A model generated the notes under the pieces. That model was not told the origin of the DNA. It saw only the letters and a list, made by a program, of their open reading frames with translations, and did not search any database. From assembly GCA_037576195.1 (NCBI GenBank), contig CM075102.1:37010745-37074744 (forward strand): 64,000 bases of DNA. The letters are read 5' to 3'. This document shows, piece by piece, positions 44,701 through 57,510 of this stretch. Made by a program: the position numbers and the translations under genes. Origin of the DNA: Phytoseiulus persimilis. Taxonomy: Eukaryota; Arthropoda; Arachnida; Mesostigmata; Phytoseiidae. Within the stretch, counting starts at the first letter, position 1; each line of letters opens with the position of its first letter.

Positions 44701-47700
44701 CGACAGAGCAGCTGAGTATTTTCGAGCGCTGGTCGAATAGTGGCTCGAGGACATTCTGAAGCGCAACATTTTGTTCAAGGAACCTTGGCAGCGACCCTTA
44801 TGGCGAGTGAGCACTCTGCTCACACTTGCGGCTTCGTACGCAGTTCATCGGCTGAGCCGAGGATGAATCGATCATCTGCTTCCGATTCTCAACGTTTCCG
44901 TTATGGATCCTCAAGTCATCTGCAAAGAGCCCCGGCTCTTCTCCTCCCGCCGTTTTGTCTCAGCAATCATTCGACAATTTTTCTCTCGTTTGCTTCATCA
45001 ATTTGTGCCCGGGTCGTATCGCTATGAACTCAAGGCGCGTCTCTGGTTAAATATTAACTCAGTCAGCTCTTGTTCGGGGTCGCTTCCCTGGGGATTCAAC
45101 CGACGTTCTTGTGAGGACCCGCTCCGCGAGAGCGCTGTCGAATTCATCCGCTGAGACGTCGCATTTCATTCCTGACTGTTCCTCGAAACTTTTCCGCCGA
45201 GACTCGCACCTCGTCAGTGTTCGAGGGCACCGACAGAGAGAAAATCCGAGGGCGGTATGGCAGTCGGATGCAACGATGCCGATTCGGCTCCAATTCACTC
45301 GTTAAGCATTCCTCCATGAAAGTGGCTCTTCCTATATGGGGATGAACCCATATCGATTCACCGGTGCTGCTGGTTCTAAAGGAGGGGCAGAACAGGCCTG
45401 GTCGGAGTATCAATAGAAAATACTGGAGGTTCGGCCATGGAGAGCGTCGACCTGGGACAAGAGGCAAGAAGAGAGTTCTCGAAAAACTTTCGAAGAGAGA
45501 GAAACCTCTGGAACAGTTATTTCAGCCTAACCCGCCCTTCCCCCTCCTCAACTCGCCCCGCGGCACTAGTGAAGTGGGCACCAGGCATTGATTCTGTTGA
45601 ACTCGCTTTCGGGTGTATTCCGTTTGGTTCCACAGAGCGACACGATTTGAAAGATCTCATCAAGTCAGGCTCTTACTCGTTTTCGATGCTTAACCGAGGT
45701 TGAATTTATTGAGGGATGCCTTCAGAAGAATCCAGGAAGACCGATTCCGAACGCCCGAGTATCTCTGGATTGCCAATTGGTCTCAAGTTCAGTACGGCCA
45801 GGCGCTCATCTTTTCGAATCAGACTGGACGCTGGGAGAAAGTCGAGAAGTCAAATAAGAAGGCTGCGTTCGAAGACGTCGATTCAGAGCAACTCACCCTC
45901 GAACGTGGAGAGCGCGAGAATGTTAGTCCTTGCTTCGGAACCGTGCACCGCTTTCCTCAGGAAGCCTCTGATTCGTTAACTTGCGCTCTTCGTCGGAATT
46001 CTTCGACTATTCTGTTTCTAGACTCAGTTGATCCCCTTGCTGTTCGGCAGCAGACCTGGATCAGCGGTTCGAGGGATACCCATTGGAACCTCCGAGTGTT
46101 ACGGACGCTCAAACAACGTGTGTGCAGCAGGCTCTTCCGATAAGTTACATAGCTCCAGGCATTTTCGAGAACGTCGCTTGGACAAATATTGGAGGGATCA
46201 GGAAGGTGCAACAGGAGCAGAGGATGAAAATCGGGAGGCTGATGACGTCCATGATGCGTGAAAGATGAATAACAGCCGCCCAGGCACGCCGAGAGGGAAG
46301 GTTGGTCGCTCAGTCGATCGACGGCAGCGACAGCGGGCATAGTTGGCATCGTGTCAAAGCCTGAGATCAGATGCTCCACCATCGGAGGAATCTGCGGCAC
46401 ATTCTTCGTACCACAAGGGAACTCGATACATCGAAAAGTTCGGGGTGACGAGACCGCTGATGACGAAGTTCGTGGAATTTCGCGAACCGGGTCATATCTC
46501 ATCTGATTTTCAAACAGTGTTGAGAGTCCCGGGGAGCGATTGCAATGCCATGAGGTCTCCACCGAGGGCGCATCGCTCGCAGGGTCGGCGATTGGTGAGC
46601 CCAGTTGTTGCCAATGGAGTATTATTGGTAGGAGCGAGCTGAGAAACTCGCCGAGACAGTCCAACGTGACTTCGGGAGAAACGTCGAATAAGAGCAGCGG
46701 TGTCTCACCGAGGCTTCGAAACGGTCCGAATCGACGTCCCGAACTCCCATAAACTGTTAGACATTCGCAGTTACGTTCGGAGGCGATCGAACGAAGGAGC
46801 TCCGCTATCGGTAGCAAATGCGGGTGTAGTGGAAAAGTGATTTTTCTCCCATTTGATCTGCCCCAGCTGCTCGGCGGCGGCGGAGTGGGGCCGGTACGTC
46901 TTCCGATCGAAATACCATCCGCCGCAGGGAGAACTTCAGGGGAAATGGTTCAGTCCCTGCAGAGGAACGCTCCGTCGGAGGAGTTCCGGGAGATAAAAAT
47001 GTCTCCGATCTGAAGGGACGCGGCACTTCCAAATGTGCGGTCCTCGCCCGTCCGCTTGTTGCTGCTGCTGTTTCCACTGCTTCTTGCACGAAACTCGACA
47101 GGATTGAGGAGGAACGTGGGAAAGGGTCTCTATGAGTTGTCTATAGGTAGTCAAACGTCGCTGCTAAAAAAGTGGGGACTCTCTTCAATGCCTCCTCTCC
47201 ACGCCCTTCCGTCTGCTTGAGCACTCCGACTCGAGTAGCACAAGTTTTCATGCGTCTTGAATGATTGAGGGAAACTTTTGATCGCGGGATAGAGTTCAGT
47301 CACGGAAACCTTGGAAGCGTAGACGCAAACAGCAGAGGCAATATCCATCGTCATGCAACCTCAAACAATATCGCCGCCCGACCAGAGATTGAACGAAAGC
47401 TTTTTCCTCGGAGGAATCTGACTCTTTGAAATCAGCCATCCGGTGGGGGCGCACACTCCGGACGGATTCTCAGACCTTTTCGTCCAGCCATCCGTTCCCT
47501 CGGTCACCCTCGACCGCACCGACAACGAGACCAACCTTCGAACCGACTGTTAATAATGAAATACAATTAGAGAGCGGGAGAGGAAGGGATCTGCTGAAGA
47601 GCTCTCGGGAGACAGTTGAGTGTCCCGCGAGTTTGTGTGCGTGTGTGCAATTTCGAAAGAGCGGGAAGCGATCTCTCATCCTCATACACTGCCGTTGCTG

Positions 47701-50700
47701 CCAGCTGACCCGCTACCCCGACGAACGGGCCAGTCTTTGGTCTCTCCGCTTGTCTGGGTTCCGTAATTAGCTCGGACTGCAATCGTTCGGTTTGACGCGA
47801 TGAAGCCTGTAGATTGCGTGGTCCAAAAAATGCAGACGACGAACTCACCAGGAGCGGATGCGGTCGTATTGATCGATTGGTTCAAGTCCCGCATTCCAAA
47901 GCCCGGGTTCGGCACACCTCTCGTGGAGTTCGAATCTTTGCAGCCCCTATGACCTGCTCGTCGAGAGGGCATCCTACCCGGCTGACAGAAGTCCCGAATA
48001 GATCGTGACATTAAGCGGCGCTCTCCACCGCGACGTTCCGTTCGCGATTTTTCTCAGATACTTATGAATTCACTGCCGTTCACGAAGGTCGGCCACGATG
48101 ACGGAAAACCGCAATCCTCATTCACGCGGTTCAGACAAGAGGGAACGTGATGATCGTGAGAACTCCGCTGAGTGGAGTTCCTCTGGTTGCGCTCTAAATC
48201 TTGACCACTCTCGCAAAGCTGTGAGCGACTTCTCTAGGTTTCCCCTCGACGCTCGTGTTCCTCTCCCTTCACCCGATACATTCCATGAATGAAGCTCAAC
48301 GTTGTCAGCGTCTAGATTTTTTCACCGAAGAAGCGCGGTATTTCTTCCATTCTCAACACAGGCTCGAAGACACTCCCGGCCACGCTCTGTTTTCAAAGCT
48401 ATGGCTGATGTTCGCTGGCCAAAAACATCAGCTTGGAGGTGGCGGTTTCTCGGGGTTGATCAAGAAACGAGTTTACTGCACTCGCTCCGTCCGAATGCGA
48501 TAAAATGAAGCCAATTCGAAGATCTGCGAGTGGTAAACGGGATCGATTACGGACTTATTTCTCGGGAACGAGGCGCTCATGAGAGAAGAGTAACAAGTAT
48601 GACTCCTGCCGCGATTTAGATACGCCGTCCAGCACTCGATTCCCTCAACTCCAACGGAACTAACCTCGGGAAACTCCTCGGCTAGAGTATGGTTGAGATC
48701 TACGAGAAGAAAAGTCCTCGGGCTAATCATTGGAACTCGAAGCTTCCGAGATAATCGAGCTGGGGAATCGCGACTCTTAGAGAGTCCCAACGGGAGTCAT
48801 CTAAGATGGCCGAGATAGATGAACCGAAAAACTCTCATTGAATCTCGCTTGACTTCGAATTAAGGGGATGATCCTTGAAAGCACAACATTCCAGGCTGAG
48901 AATCTTGGGAGATTTGACTTTAGGGGAATCGATAGATTTCCGAAGTTTCGAGACACTACGATCTGACGGGCCTCGGCAGGTTCCCACATAGTTTTCCCCG
49001 GAGGCCAAAGGGATCCGCTTCGAAATAAGGGCCTCAGAAGCTCCGTTAAAAACACACCACCACCACGGACCCTTCCGGATCGTAAGGCGAAACATCCTTG
49101 AAACCATTCCCCTCCGAAGTGTCCTTCTCGAGTGAGACTCGTAGAGCTGTTCGACGGAGAATCCGATAGGATCAACAAAATTCGATTCATCTCGCTTGGC
49201 AATTTCCGACGGCAAAGCTCAATCAGGGTGCTCGGAAGCCAATAAGGACCGCAGCAATACAACACATGAATCACTCTGAAGTATCTTCCGGTGCTCTCGG
49301 CCGTACTCTAGCTGAGCAGGAGCGGCCAACGGAAGTGGAGCGACAGGGAAGCATTTTGAGAACAGATGGCCCTCTTCACTGAGTACGGTAAGCGCGCCAG
49401 GTAGGGGACAACGAGCGATTTCCCGTCATTCGAGAAATCGGGAACCATCATCTGCATTCCCAGCTTCATTCGCGTGGAATCCGGACCAAGGGCTTTTACC
49501 TCGATGAGCCAAAAAATATCCAATAAATATTTTGTCAGGCTGTTGAGACGATCGAGCCGCTTACATACTCCATCAGGTGGACTGCTTTCCTATGAGCGTC
49601 CGGAATCCCGGAATTCCCTCTGTTCTGCACGAGGCAGACGCTCGCCGGTATCGAGACTTGGTTGGAGCACTTGGTCCTGAACGGGCGAAGAAGGTTCCGA
49701 CGAGAGGAAACTCTGCAGCTAGAGAGGAAGAAAGAGCACTGAACTCGAGTCGGGAATCGTGAGCCGCATGCTCATTTCCTCGAGTCGCCTCGTGTTGGGT
49801 TGTTTCTCTATGAAGGAGCGAAACGCCGCGGCGAGCTGTTAAGCCTCGGGTCGAGTTTCGGGACGCCTCGAACTTTGAAACCGCGAACCGTTCCGAGATC
49901 TCATATGGTTTTTCCCACAATGGATTTTCGTGCCTCTCGTGGACAGAACTCGTACCCGTCCTTGGCAGGAGTCGGCTGCCAAGGATTCTGGGCCCCCGAG
50001 TCATGATCTCCCGCGTTGAGGGAACTGGACTCGACAGAGGGTTGTCTTACCGTAGTGATGGCGTTCAAGTCCACGGCCATCCTGAATGGGCCATCCGAGC
50101 GAGAATCGTGGAGAAGTTACGCAGGAATCACTTTGGGGAATTTCCGGCGCTTCTTGCCACTGACAACTATATTGCCAACCCAGTTCCTAAAGTCATACAT
50201 TTGGTCATATTTGAATCACTTTGACCTTTGTGCGGTTGGAATAAAAACTGTCTGTCATCAACCTCGCTCTGTGTTCCCAGACGTAGCTCTTTCTTTGGGC
50301 ATCGGATACTGAGCGGAGGAGATCGATCTGATACGGTTGAAGAGGACGGCCGTTTCGCCTCTAGAAGTCGCGGTCCTCTCTACATGGGATAAGGAAGGAA
50401 AGGAATAAAGGCGGGGAAGCGTCTGGAGGCACAGGACTAAAGAAGCGTGAAAACAGGAGAGCCGGGACGGAACGGAATTCCATCTGTGTTCGTCAGTCTC
50501 CTGCGACTGAGGAGAGTGACGTGATTTACGGTTGCGACGCCTCGCTGCTATCTCCACAAATATGAGACGCCAGCTGCAGATGATGCTCCTTGGTTTCGGG
50601 AAGCGCGCTTCGAAATTTTAAAAATACGTTTCATGGAAACGGCTGGCTACACCTCGGGCCAACAATGGAGGCAGTCGAGCCGGCAGTCGTCATATTGGGC

Positions 50701-53384
50701 GAACGATTCCTGCGCCACCCCGGCAGGACACTCGTGGGTCCAGGACCTGATCCGAACTTCTTGCCGCGAGGGCGAAAATCCGAGGCGAGACGGCGGACTT
50801 GAGGAGGCCTCATGGAGGGTAATTTCGGGTCAGTTTATAATGCTTCCGCTTCTTCCTACTCGAGGATATATCAGACAAGGGTTCTCTCGGCGAATGAAGC
50901 AGTTTTTCAGCCTAATTTACTTTTTTTTTCTTCGCCACCGAGCTTTGAAGAGGATGATTTCCGCCGTACGAAGTGCTGTTGCGCTGTGGTCGCTGCAGAA
51001 TTCGTTCTATCTCCCTGAAATTCTCGCGCGGTTCCTCTCACCACAGCGGTACGACTGACTTCCTTCTTCTAACTTTGCGAATTCAGTCGGATGAACCAGC
51101 AAGCGGCCGAGAGGGAAATTGCTTCCTCGTAGTTTTCTTTGAGCGGCTTTCCGCGTTCGAGCGAGGTGTAGGTGTACGAGAGTGCGGGAACGTTTAGTTC
51201 TAGCGAAACGGCAGACCGAGTCGTAATGTCTGCCTCGAGAATACCAGCTGCAATTTCCCAGGAATCCGAGGAAAAATGGACGACCCGAACCGAGCGCTGA
51301 ATACCTGAATAAGAAGCATGCGGGAGTTCCTTGTCTCGGAACGAAGAAGGCCAAAATGAGTTCTGACATTAAGCTACATCGGATCCGGGATCTAGTTATG
51401 GTTTGGAAACCACAGGCGCTGCACGATCCAAGCACGGAGTTCTTCCGTCGTATCTTGTTTGAGGAGCATTTTTCTCCGCGCCACAAATTGAGCATGTCAG
51501 CTTGTCCCTCGAACTAGCCGCGAGAGTGCTCGAAGCCAGAGCACGTCAGGGAGTGGGGTTCAAGCCACTTCCAGTCGGAGGAGAAGACCTAACAGCAGGT
51601 CAGAGCTGGGTCAAGTCTCGGCACGACAAGGGAGATCCGAGGGAAGCCGAGCAGGACTTTGGGTGAAAGAACGCCTCCCTCACTAAATTGGCGCACGCGG
51701 AAGAAGAAACGATCCGAAACTCGCAGGAGCCGAGGCCGAGTCGCTAGTCGACAGCATGTGACCGGGAATTCCAATTGAGATTTTAATAGCATGGGGACGG
51801 CGGAGCAGTCCGAGGGGAATTTATAACCCCAGCCAGCGACGGACGTTCACGAGAAACAGGCCTCGCTTTACTGGCTCCATGAAAGAATTTCAGAGCGTTC
51901 GGCTCGACGAACGAAACTTCTTTGACGTTTCTTAATGGAATTCACATTTCGCTTCTCAACCAATTTAGCCGTCCTCCTGGAGCACGACGTCTCGTTTATG
52001 CACCGAGTCGCTACTTTCGGCGACTTTTCATGTTTCCGAATGAGATTCTTTACTCAATCCAACTCGGAACGGTTTCTCACAGAGGGAATACCCGGGTTCT
52101 CCTCGTCAAAGTGTCCTCCTCGTGGAGGACTCTTCTTCCAGGGTTCCAGGTCCGTCGGGGTTGTTCGATAACGGCTTCGCACTAAAAGCTTGCGAGCTTT
52201 TTGTCCTCGGAGTTGCGATTGTCACTTTGGTCCGAGGTTCGCGGGCTGGCTGAACAGTCAAGGAAGCGAACTCTCGGGGTTCAGACCCTCACAGCGCCAC
52301 CCTACCGCGGTTCTTACGGCCGCCGGCAGTGAGACCTCTGAAGAGATGAATCATGAGGAGTGAATCGGGGTATGGGCCTTTATAGCCTCGCGTAGTCCCC
52401 ACTTCTCCCCGTAGTAAGATGATCCCTTCGCCTATGGCGAGTGGGCAACGCCTGGCCGCGTTGTTGGCAGAGCGAGTCTTGCCGGCAAGCTGCTCGCTTT
52501 GCTTTCGTTTGTTGGCCGGGCTGTCCGGAGTGAGGGCACAGTTTCATTCTCCTCTGGGTCTACCGATCACTCATGGCCAACCAAAAGTTGGTCCAGCTGG
52601 TTGCCTGCCCCGGGAACACCTTAGTAGCTAGCCCAGCCGCTGAGCGAGTTGGCGGACGAGCGACCAACAGAGGAATCGAAGAAGCAGGGGATCATCAAGA
52701 CAAAGTTAACTTCTACCCTTGGTCTTGCATTATTCTGCTCGGTGCCATACTCGCTTTGTGTCTTTCCTTTCATAAGCATCGGCAAGCAGACTTCCCACTG
52801 AGGAAAGACGGACGAGTTCCCCTCGGGGGTGTCTATGAATTTTCCGTCATGTGCTTCGCTCGTTTTTCCATCGGGAACTCTGGTCGCAGCATGAACAGTG
52901 TCTGGTTATCAGGTGGATCGCCGAAGATTGCTCGCTCGGAAACGAGTCTCTTTCCCAGAGAACAACTCGGTGGAAGAGCGTAGAAGTTTTAGACTTGGGT
53001 CCGTTGGATCCGAGAGGGTGCCATGCACGCCGCATTCCTGTGTACTGAATTGATATTCGATCAACAGGAAAGTGGAGCAATCGAATGGGGGGAGCGCCGT
53101 CCAGCTCCTACATGAAGTATGTATCCAATCTTGGCCAGAGTACCGACGTAGAAAACCAACGATAGAGTCATTGCCACCAACAACGAGAGCGACGACAACC
53201 ATGGCCAAAGTGGCAACAGCTGTGGCGGGCACGCCACACCGAGGAACATCGAAAGCAATATTTCGCGTTGCGCTTGCCCTCCTCATTGGATACTTCGTAC
53301 GCGTTGTGCGAGTCTGCAGAACAAGTGAGTCGTGGCTAGTTTATCAGATTTTCGCAATCATTGTTTTCTCTCGGCGGCGGATTT

Positions 53385-53419
53385 GAGCCCAGGTGAGATT
53401 TTGAGCCCATGGGAAGATC
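53385..53419 (+). repeat. Two-unit relative of the GAGCCC minisatellite
   Basis: Two adjacent units of 18 and 17 bases begin GAGCCC and are separated by ATTTT, as in the last units of the array at 41624-41759. It is a short dispersed copy about 12 kb away. Chance similarity is possible given the shortness. Confidence 0.5.
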
Positions 53420-56402
53420 GTTTTTGTGGTTCGTGGAAAGAATCAGGGAGTAACCATTTCGAACGTTCATTAACGGGCGAGAGATTAAGACAGACTTCGG
53501 ATTCCGCACGGGGCTCGGTGGATCCACAGTCATCAATTTCCTCCGGTCTGGCCAGCTCTGCGTCCCTGAGTTTCGGACATCGCGATGTAAACCTCAGCGA
53601 CAAGTTTCGTCGGAGAAAGTGCCGTTCGGAACGAGGTGCTGCATCGGTGCGGCCCCAAGTTTAAGTTGTCGGTCACGTACGCTGTAAGCGCTGCGCCTGT
53701 AATGGCGTGTCGATGCTTCCCGACTTCTTATAATCAGCGACTAATTGTCGTCGGCCCGAGCACGCTAACGATATGGTGGTGCAGTAGATCAGCACGTGCC
53801 GTGGCAATCCGCCCAAGACTCACATTACCACCCCGGCTCGAGAGAAACGGTCACCGGATTTCTCGTTTCCCGGAACTCATCTCCGCGGTAGAACACTCCG
53901 ATGGACGGAATCCCCCCAGGAGCGCTCGCCGGAGCCAGGTCCGTCATCTTCATTCTAACATCGTCGTTCGAAAGCGCAAGAACTCATCTGGAGCACGGGA
54001 ACGACACCTGAGACGGAGCATCGAGATAACAAATTCATCAAATTCAACTCTCGTCTGTCTTCGACCAGTAATCCAAATCGAAACCTCAGGATGGAGAGAA
54101 TGACAAAGCCCTATGAGTAGGGCGGAATCTAGTCATCGGTCAGGGAGGATTGCCTGACCAAACAATGAGATAAGCTCAACGAAGAGCGAACCAAGCAATC
54201 TGCAGATTCAACGCGGGGCTACTCTGCAGTTCCAACAGATTCCAAGTATCCGAATGTATCCGAGAAGGCAAGCTGATCATGTGGTGCAACGCAGGGGTCG
54301 CGACGCCAAAGCAGCCTGAAACAAATCAAAGTTGAGCGAAGAGGAGTCGGAAGGGAGGCTCGTGGGCTATCCCACCGAATGGTCTCACCGAATCCTCATC
54401 TACATTGAGTCTCTATCAACAATCCAGAGAGACGATGAGTCTCAGAAGCAGTGTGTGCGATAGCTCGCGAGGCGGTCAGCTTTGAGCACACGCTAAGGAA
54501 CGGGTACTCAACACGAACACTCGAGAACATGTTATTCTTGAATGCAGGGACCCGCGAGAAATCCACACGGACTCGAATTCTACCCTCGAGACAAATCCAA
54601 AGGATCTAGGAGCGATGATGGAGCTCCCGAAACGCTGGCAAAGCCAAAGAGAATGATCTGTGAATAGGGAGCAATTCACCCTCCAAGAGTGAGGGATTCT
54701 GTACCCGTGTATATCATGCATCGAAATCGACTCAGTCAATGACATAACCATGGAGTCCCCGTATGTTCCCACGAAATGTTCGGTTCTTCGCGGCGGGAGC
54801 AATCGTCTTCACATCATGAGCCCGGAATCGTTTCCGTTCGCTGTAGCTCAGAAGGATTCCGAAGCGCTGGACATCTCAATGAAAGCATCGCGGATGTGTC
54901 TTGCATAATATTGCGTTTTTTGAGCTCAGCTCCCTTTCGGAGTTAACAAGGAATAACGGAACCCAATTTCCTTGCCGAGAATCGATTCTCGAGTTCCGTT
55001 GGGAAAAGTGGATAATGTGTTCTTAGGAGGACTCAGTCACGTCGGAGTCTCACTGCAGGAGCGGATTCACTTTGCATACGCCACAACGCTCGTCGACAGA
55101 ATTGAAAAACATCCAGTGTTCCGGGAGAGCAACGAAGAGAAGAGGAAGATCAGGACTCAAAATCAGTCGAATATGGGCATGCGCAACCCGTTAGCGCTTC
55201 AAAAGAAGACTTGAGTTGGCGGAACGAATTTTCCGACTCCTCGAAAATATTCCACGGAATCTTATGATTTTCAGAGCAGTTCGATCTATTAGAATGAGCT
55301 CAGCGTTTTTCCTTTCCGCAGACTGATGCCTCTGTCGGAGTTCGACGCTGATGTTCCGTTGAGCTGTGAACAGACTCTTCGATGCAGCTGATGCAGGTCG
55401 CGTTCTTCTCTCTCGTCACGTCTAATGAAACAACGGGACCCGGCGCCAGAGCTGTCGACGAGCTCACGAGTAAGCTGCACGGCAGTCGGACTGGATGAGA
55501 GGAAGTTATCAGCAGAGATCGAGATGCAGGGAGAGGAGAGGAAGGCGGCTGAAGAGCCGAGTAGAATAGAGCCGAACGCCAATCAAACAAAGCCAGGGAT
55601 CAATGGAATGTATCTCTTGTTTGCTTACTGCATCCTCGATTGCTTCTTTTGTTTGAGCCAGAGCTGCTTGTTCGCATAGTCATTCCGTGGGTTGCTTCGT
55701 TTGTTGTTTTATATCCGAAACAGCGTTCGGCGGAAGAACGTGGAAAAAATCAGACTGCTCCCATCCGAGTCCCAGGTCGAGATCAGAATAAAGTAGGCGC
55801 CGTTCCCCGCCCGCGATGTCTGAGTGGAGTTCAATGCACTTCTCCCTCGGCCAGGGGCTTGCGCCATCGGATAAAAGGGTTCGCACCATGATTTTATTCG
55901 CCATCTGCCCTCACCGTGCCTGCGGTCTCCGAAAGACGCTCATCCGATTTGTTTGGAGCATGACAAACGAGAGAAGGCGTTGCCTCTTCCGAGTTGCTCC
56001 TTCGAGTCCTCTTTCTTCAAGTTGGGTGCAAGGATCACAGCTACATGTCACGGAATCCAGGGAAGAATCACGGGAGGAGGACCTGGCTGAGTCAACGCGA
56101 GGAGTGCCGTACCTGAAGTCGGAACGAATGTGGCGCAGCTGGCGGACGCGAAGGGATTTTCGTCTGAACGGTGACGCGACTAGGAGAAGTCTGCTGCCCA
56201 TCACTTCGGGCGGCAGGCCTTCCCGAAGGACTGCGTATCTCGTTTCTCCCGCCTCCCCTCGTTCTCCTCCCACTGCTCCTCTTCCTGGCTGGTCGTAATT
56301 GTGGCTCGTTGCACGCCTGCTTACTCATACACTCCTACATTCTATCCTATCCAACTCAAGCACCGCTGCCTCGGGGCATTACCACGGCACGCTAGAGAGC
56401 CA

Positions 56403-56431
56403 ACCGACCGACCGACCGACCGAACGAACGA
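56403..56431. repeat. CCGA/CGAA microsatellite
   Basis: A run of CCGA units passes into CGAA units and is followed by GCCA repeats. It is of the same class as the tracts at 3727 and 39646. Confidence 0.85.
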
Positions 56432-57057
56432 GCAGCCGGCCGGTCGGCCAGCCAGCCAGGATCTGAAGCTGAGATATCCCCAAGAGAAGCGTCACTGGTG
56501 CACGGTCGAGCCTCCAAGGACGGCTCGCAGGCCCAAAAGCGCGCTGTCCGTTAACCGAGCAGCAAAATCGAGCCGAGTTTTTCCCTCTCAGGATTTCGTA
56601 GAAGACGTAATATCCCTAATGAACAATAAAATGCACGATTGTGGTCATCAATCATCTGCCGCAAGTAGGAATCTGGCCGTGCCAGCAGAGCTTCGAGGGA
56701 AATCTCTGCCACAAATTCGTTGAGATTTGAGCTCGCAGCTGAGCATCGGTTGGTTTTGGGATAGAAAGTCCCGAAGGACAGCAGCGAGGTCTAATGCCGA
56801 CTGTCTTTGCAAAGATCCTCACGGATGAACAGCGAGAGTTTCGCGAGCACACTCCTGAACACGAAATTTTCGACACTCTGATTTTCTCGATTATTCCTGG
56901 TTGAGTGAGTTGAGACCGCTAGTCAACGTTCCTCGCATCGCACTCATCGTGTTCGTGAAACGTCCGTTCCGATCTGACGGAGTCATAGCACCCGACTGGG
57001 ACGTCGAATCGGAGTCGAAATCATCGACATGCTGATTTGTCGAACGATGACTCTTAT

Positions 57058-57510
57058 TATGTCGTGTCTGCTGCTTCGTTACGCCCCGCATGGACTCGAT
57101 GATTTCAAAAATGCACTTGGAGGGAAATCGTGCAAGGGTTGTATGTCTTGTTTTTCGACTTTCCTCCACGAGGAAACGATCGCGTGCTTCAGCTCCTCCC
57201 GCGCCTGGTATCGTTCACCGTTCGCGTAAAGAAGTCTCACCAAAGGCCCCCGTAGATTCTCTATGATGTTCAGTTCAGGGCTTCTTGGAGGCCAGTCCAG
57301 AAGTTTGACTCTCTCGGCCAGAGACCAATCAATAATTATCGTCGCCGCATGCACGGTGGCCCAATAGTATTGAAAAACGAAATCTCCGCCGACTTTCTCC
57401 AGCGCCTGAGGTTTCAGATGACTTTCGAGCAGCAACTTATGATCCTCGGCACGCATGATTGTCTCAACGGTGATCATCCGAATCACGGAGGGCAACCGCT
57501 CCCCGGACAA
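57058..57510 (-). mobile_element. Tc1/mariner-like transposase fragment, inactive
   Basis: On the minus strand an open frame of about 143 codons reads through the C-terminal half of a Tc1-type DDE transposase. Visible marks are FVFQYYWATVHAA (family FQ.D.A..H), VKLLDWPPRSPELNIIENL (family DWP..SPDLNPIENLW) and YANGERYQAREELKHAI. The catalytic Asp expected in the FQ.D.A segment is Tyr here, while the Glu of IIEN remains. A frameshift near 57119-57128 moves the end (SKCIFEIIESMRGVTK) into another frame. The N-terminal half with the DNA-binding domain and first Asp is not recognisable upstream of 57510. I could not define terminal inverted repeats. It is a decayed fossil copy. Confidence 0.88.

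Larger units (their letters stand above)
41082..57057. other. 16 kb without a supported gene
   Basis: This region holds the 17-bp minisatellite at 41624, its two-unit relative at 53385 and a CCGA microsatellite at 56403. Open frames reach 286 codons (minus strand, 45957-46817), but none shows a recognisable domain or convincing splice context. A possible first exon with a signal-anchor-like segment lies at 53201-53324 and is described under findings. The missing end of the receptor (KWW and M4) was looked for here and not found, though a divergent short exon could be missed by eye. Confidence 0.6.

Noticed and set aside
45957..46817. 286-codon open frame on the minus strand
   Set aside because: It is the longest frame outside the repeat array, but no domain, signal peptide or splice context is recognisable. 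Roughly ten frames of about 200 codons occur in the window, so one of this size fits the tail of chance frames in stop-poor, CpG-rich DNA.
47875..47900. B-box-like GGTTCAAGTCC
   Set aside because: The flanking bases do not form a T stem and no A box or acceptor stem is found upstream.
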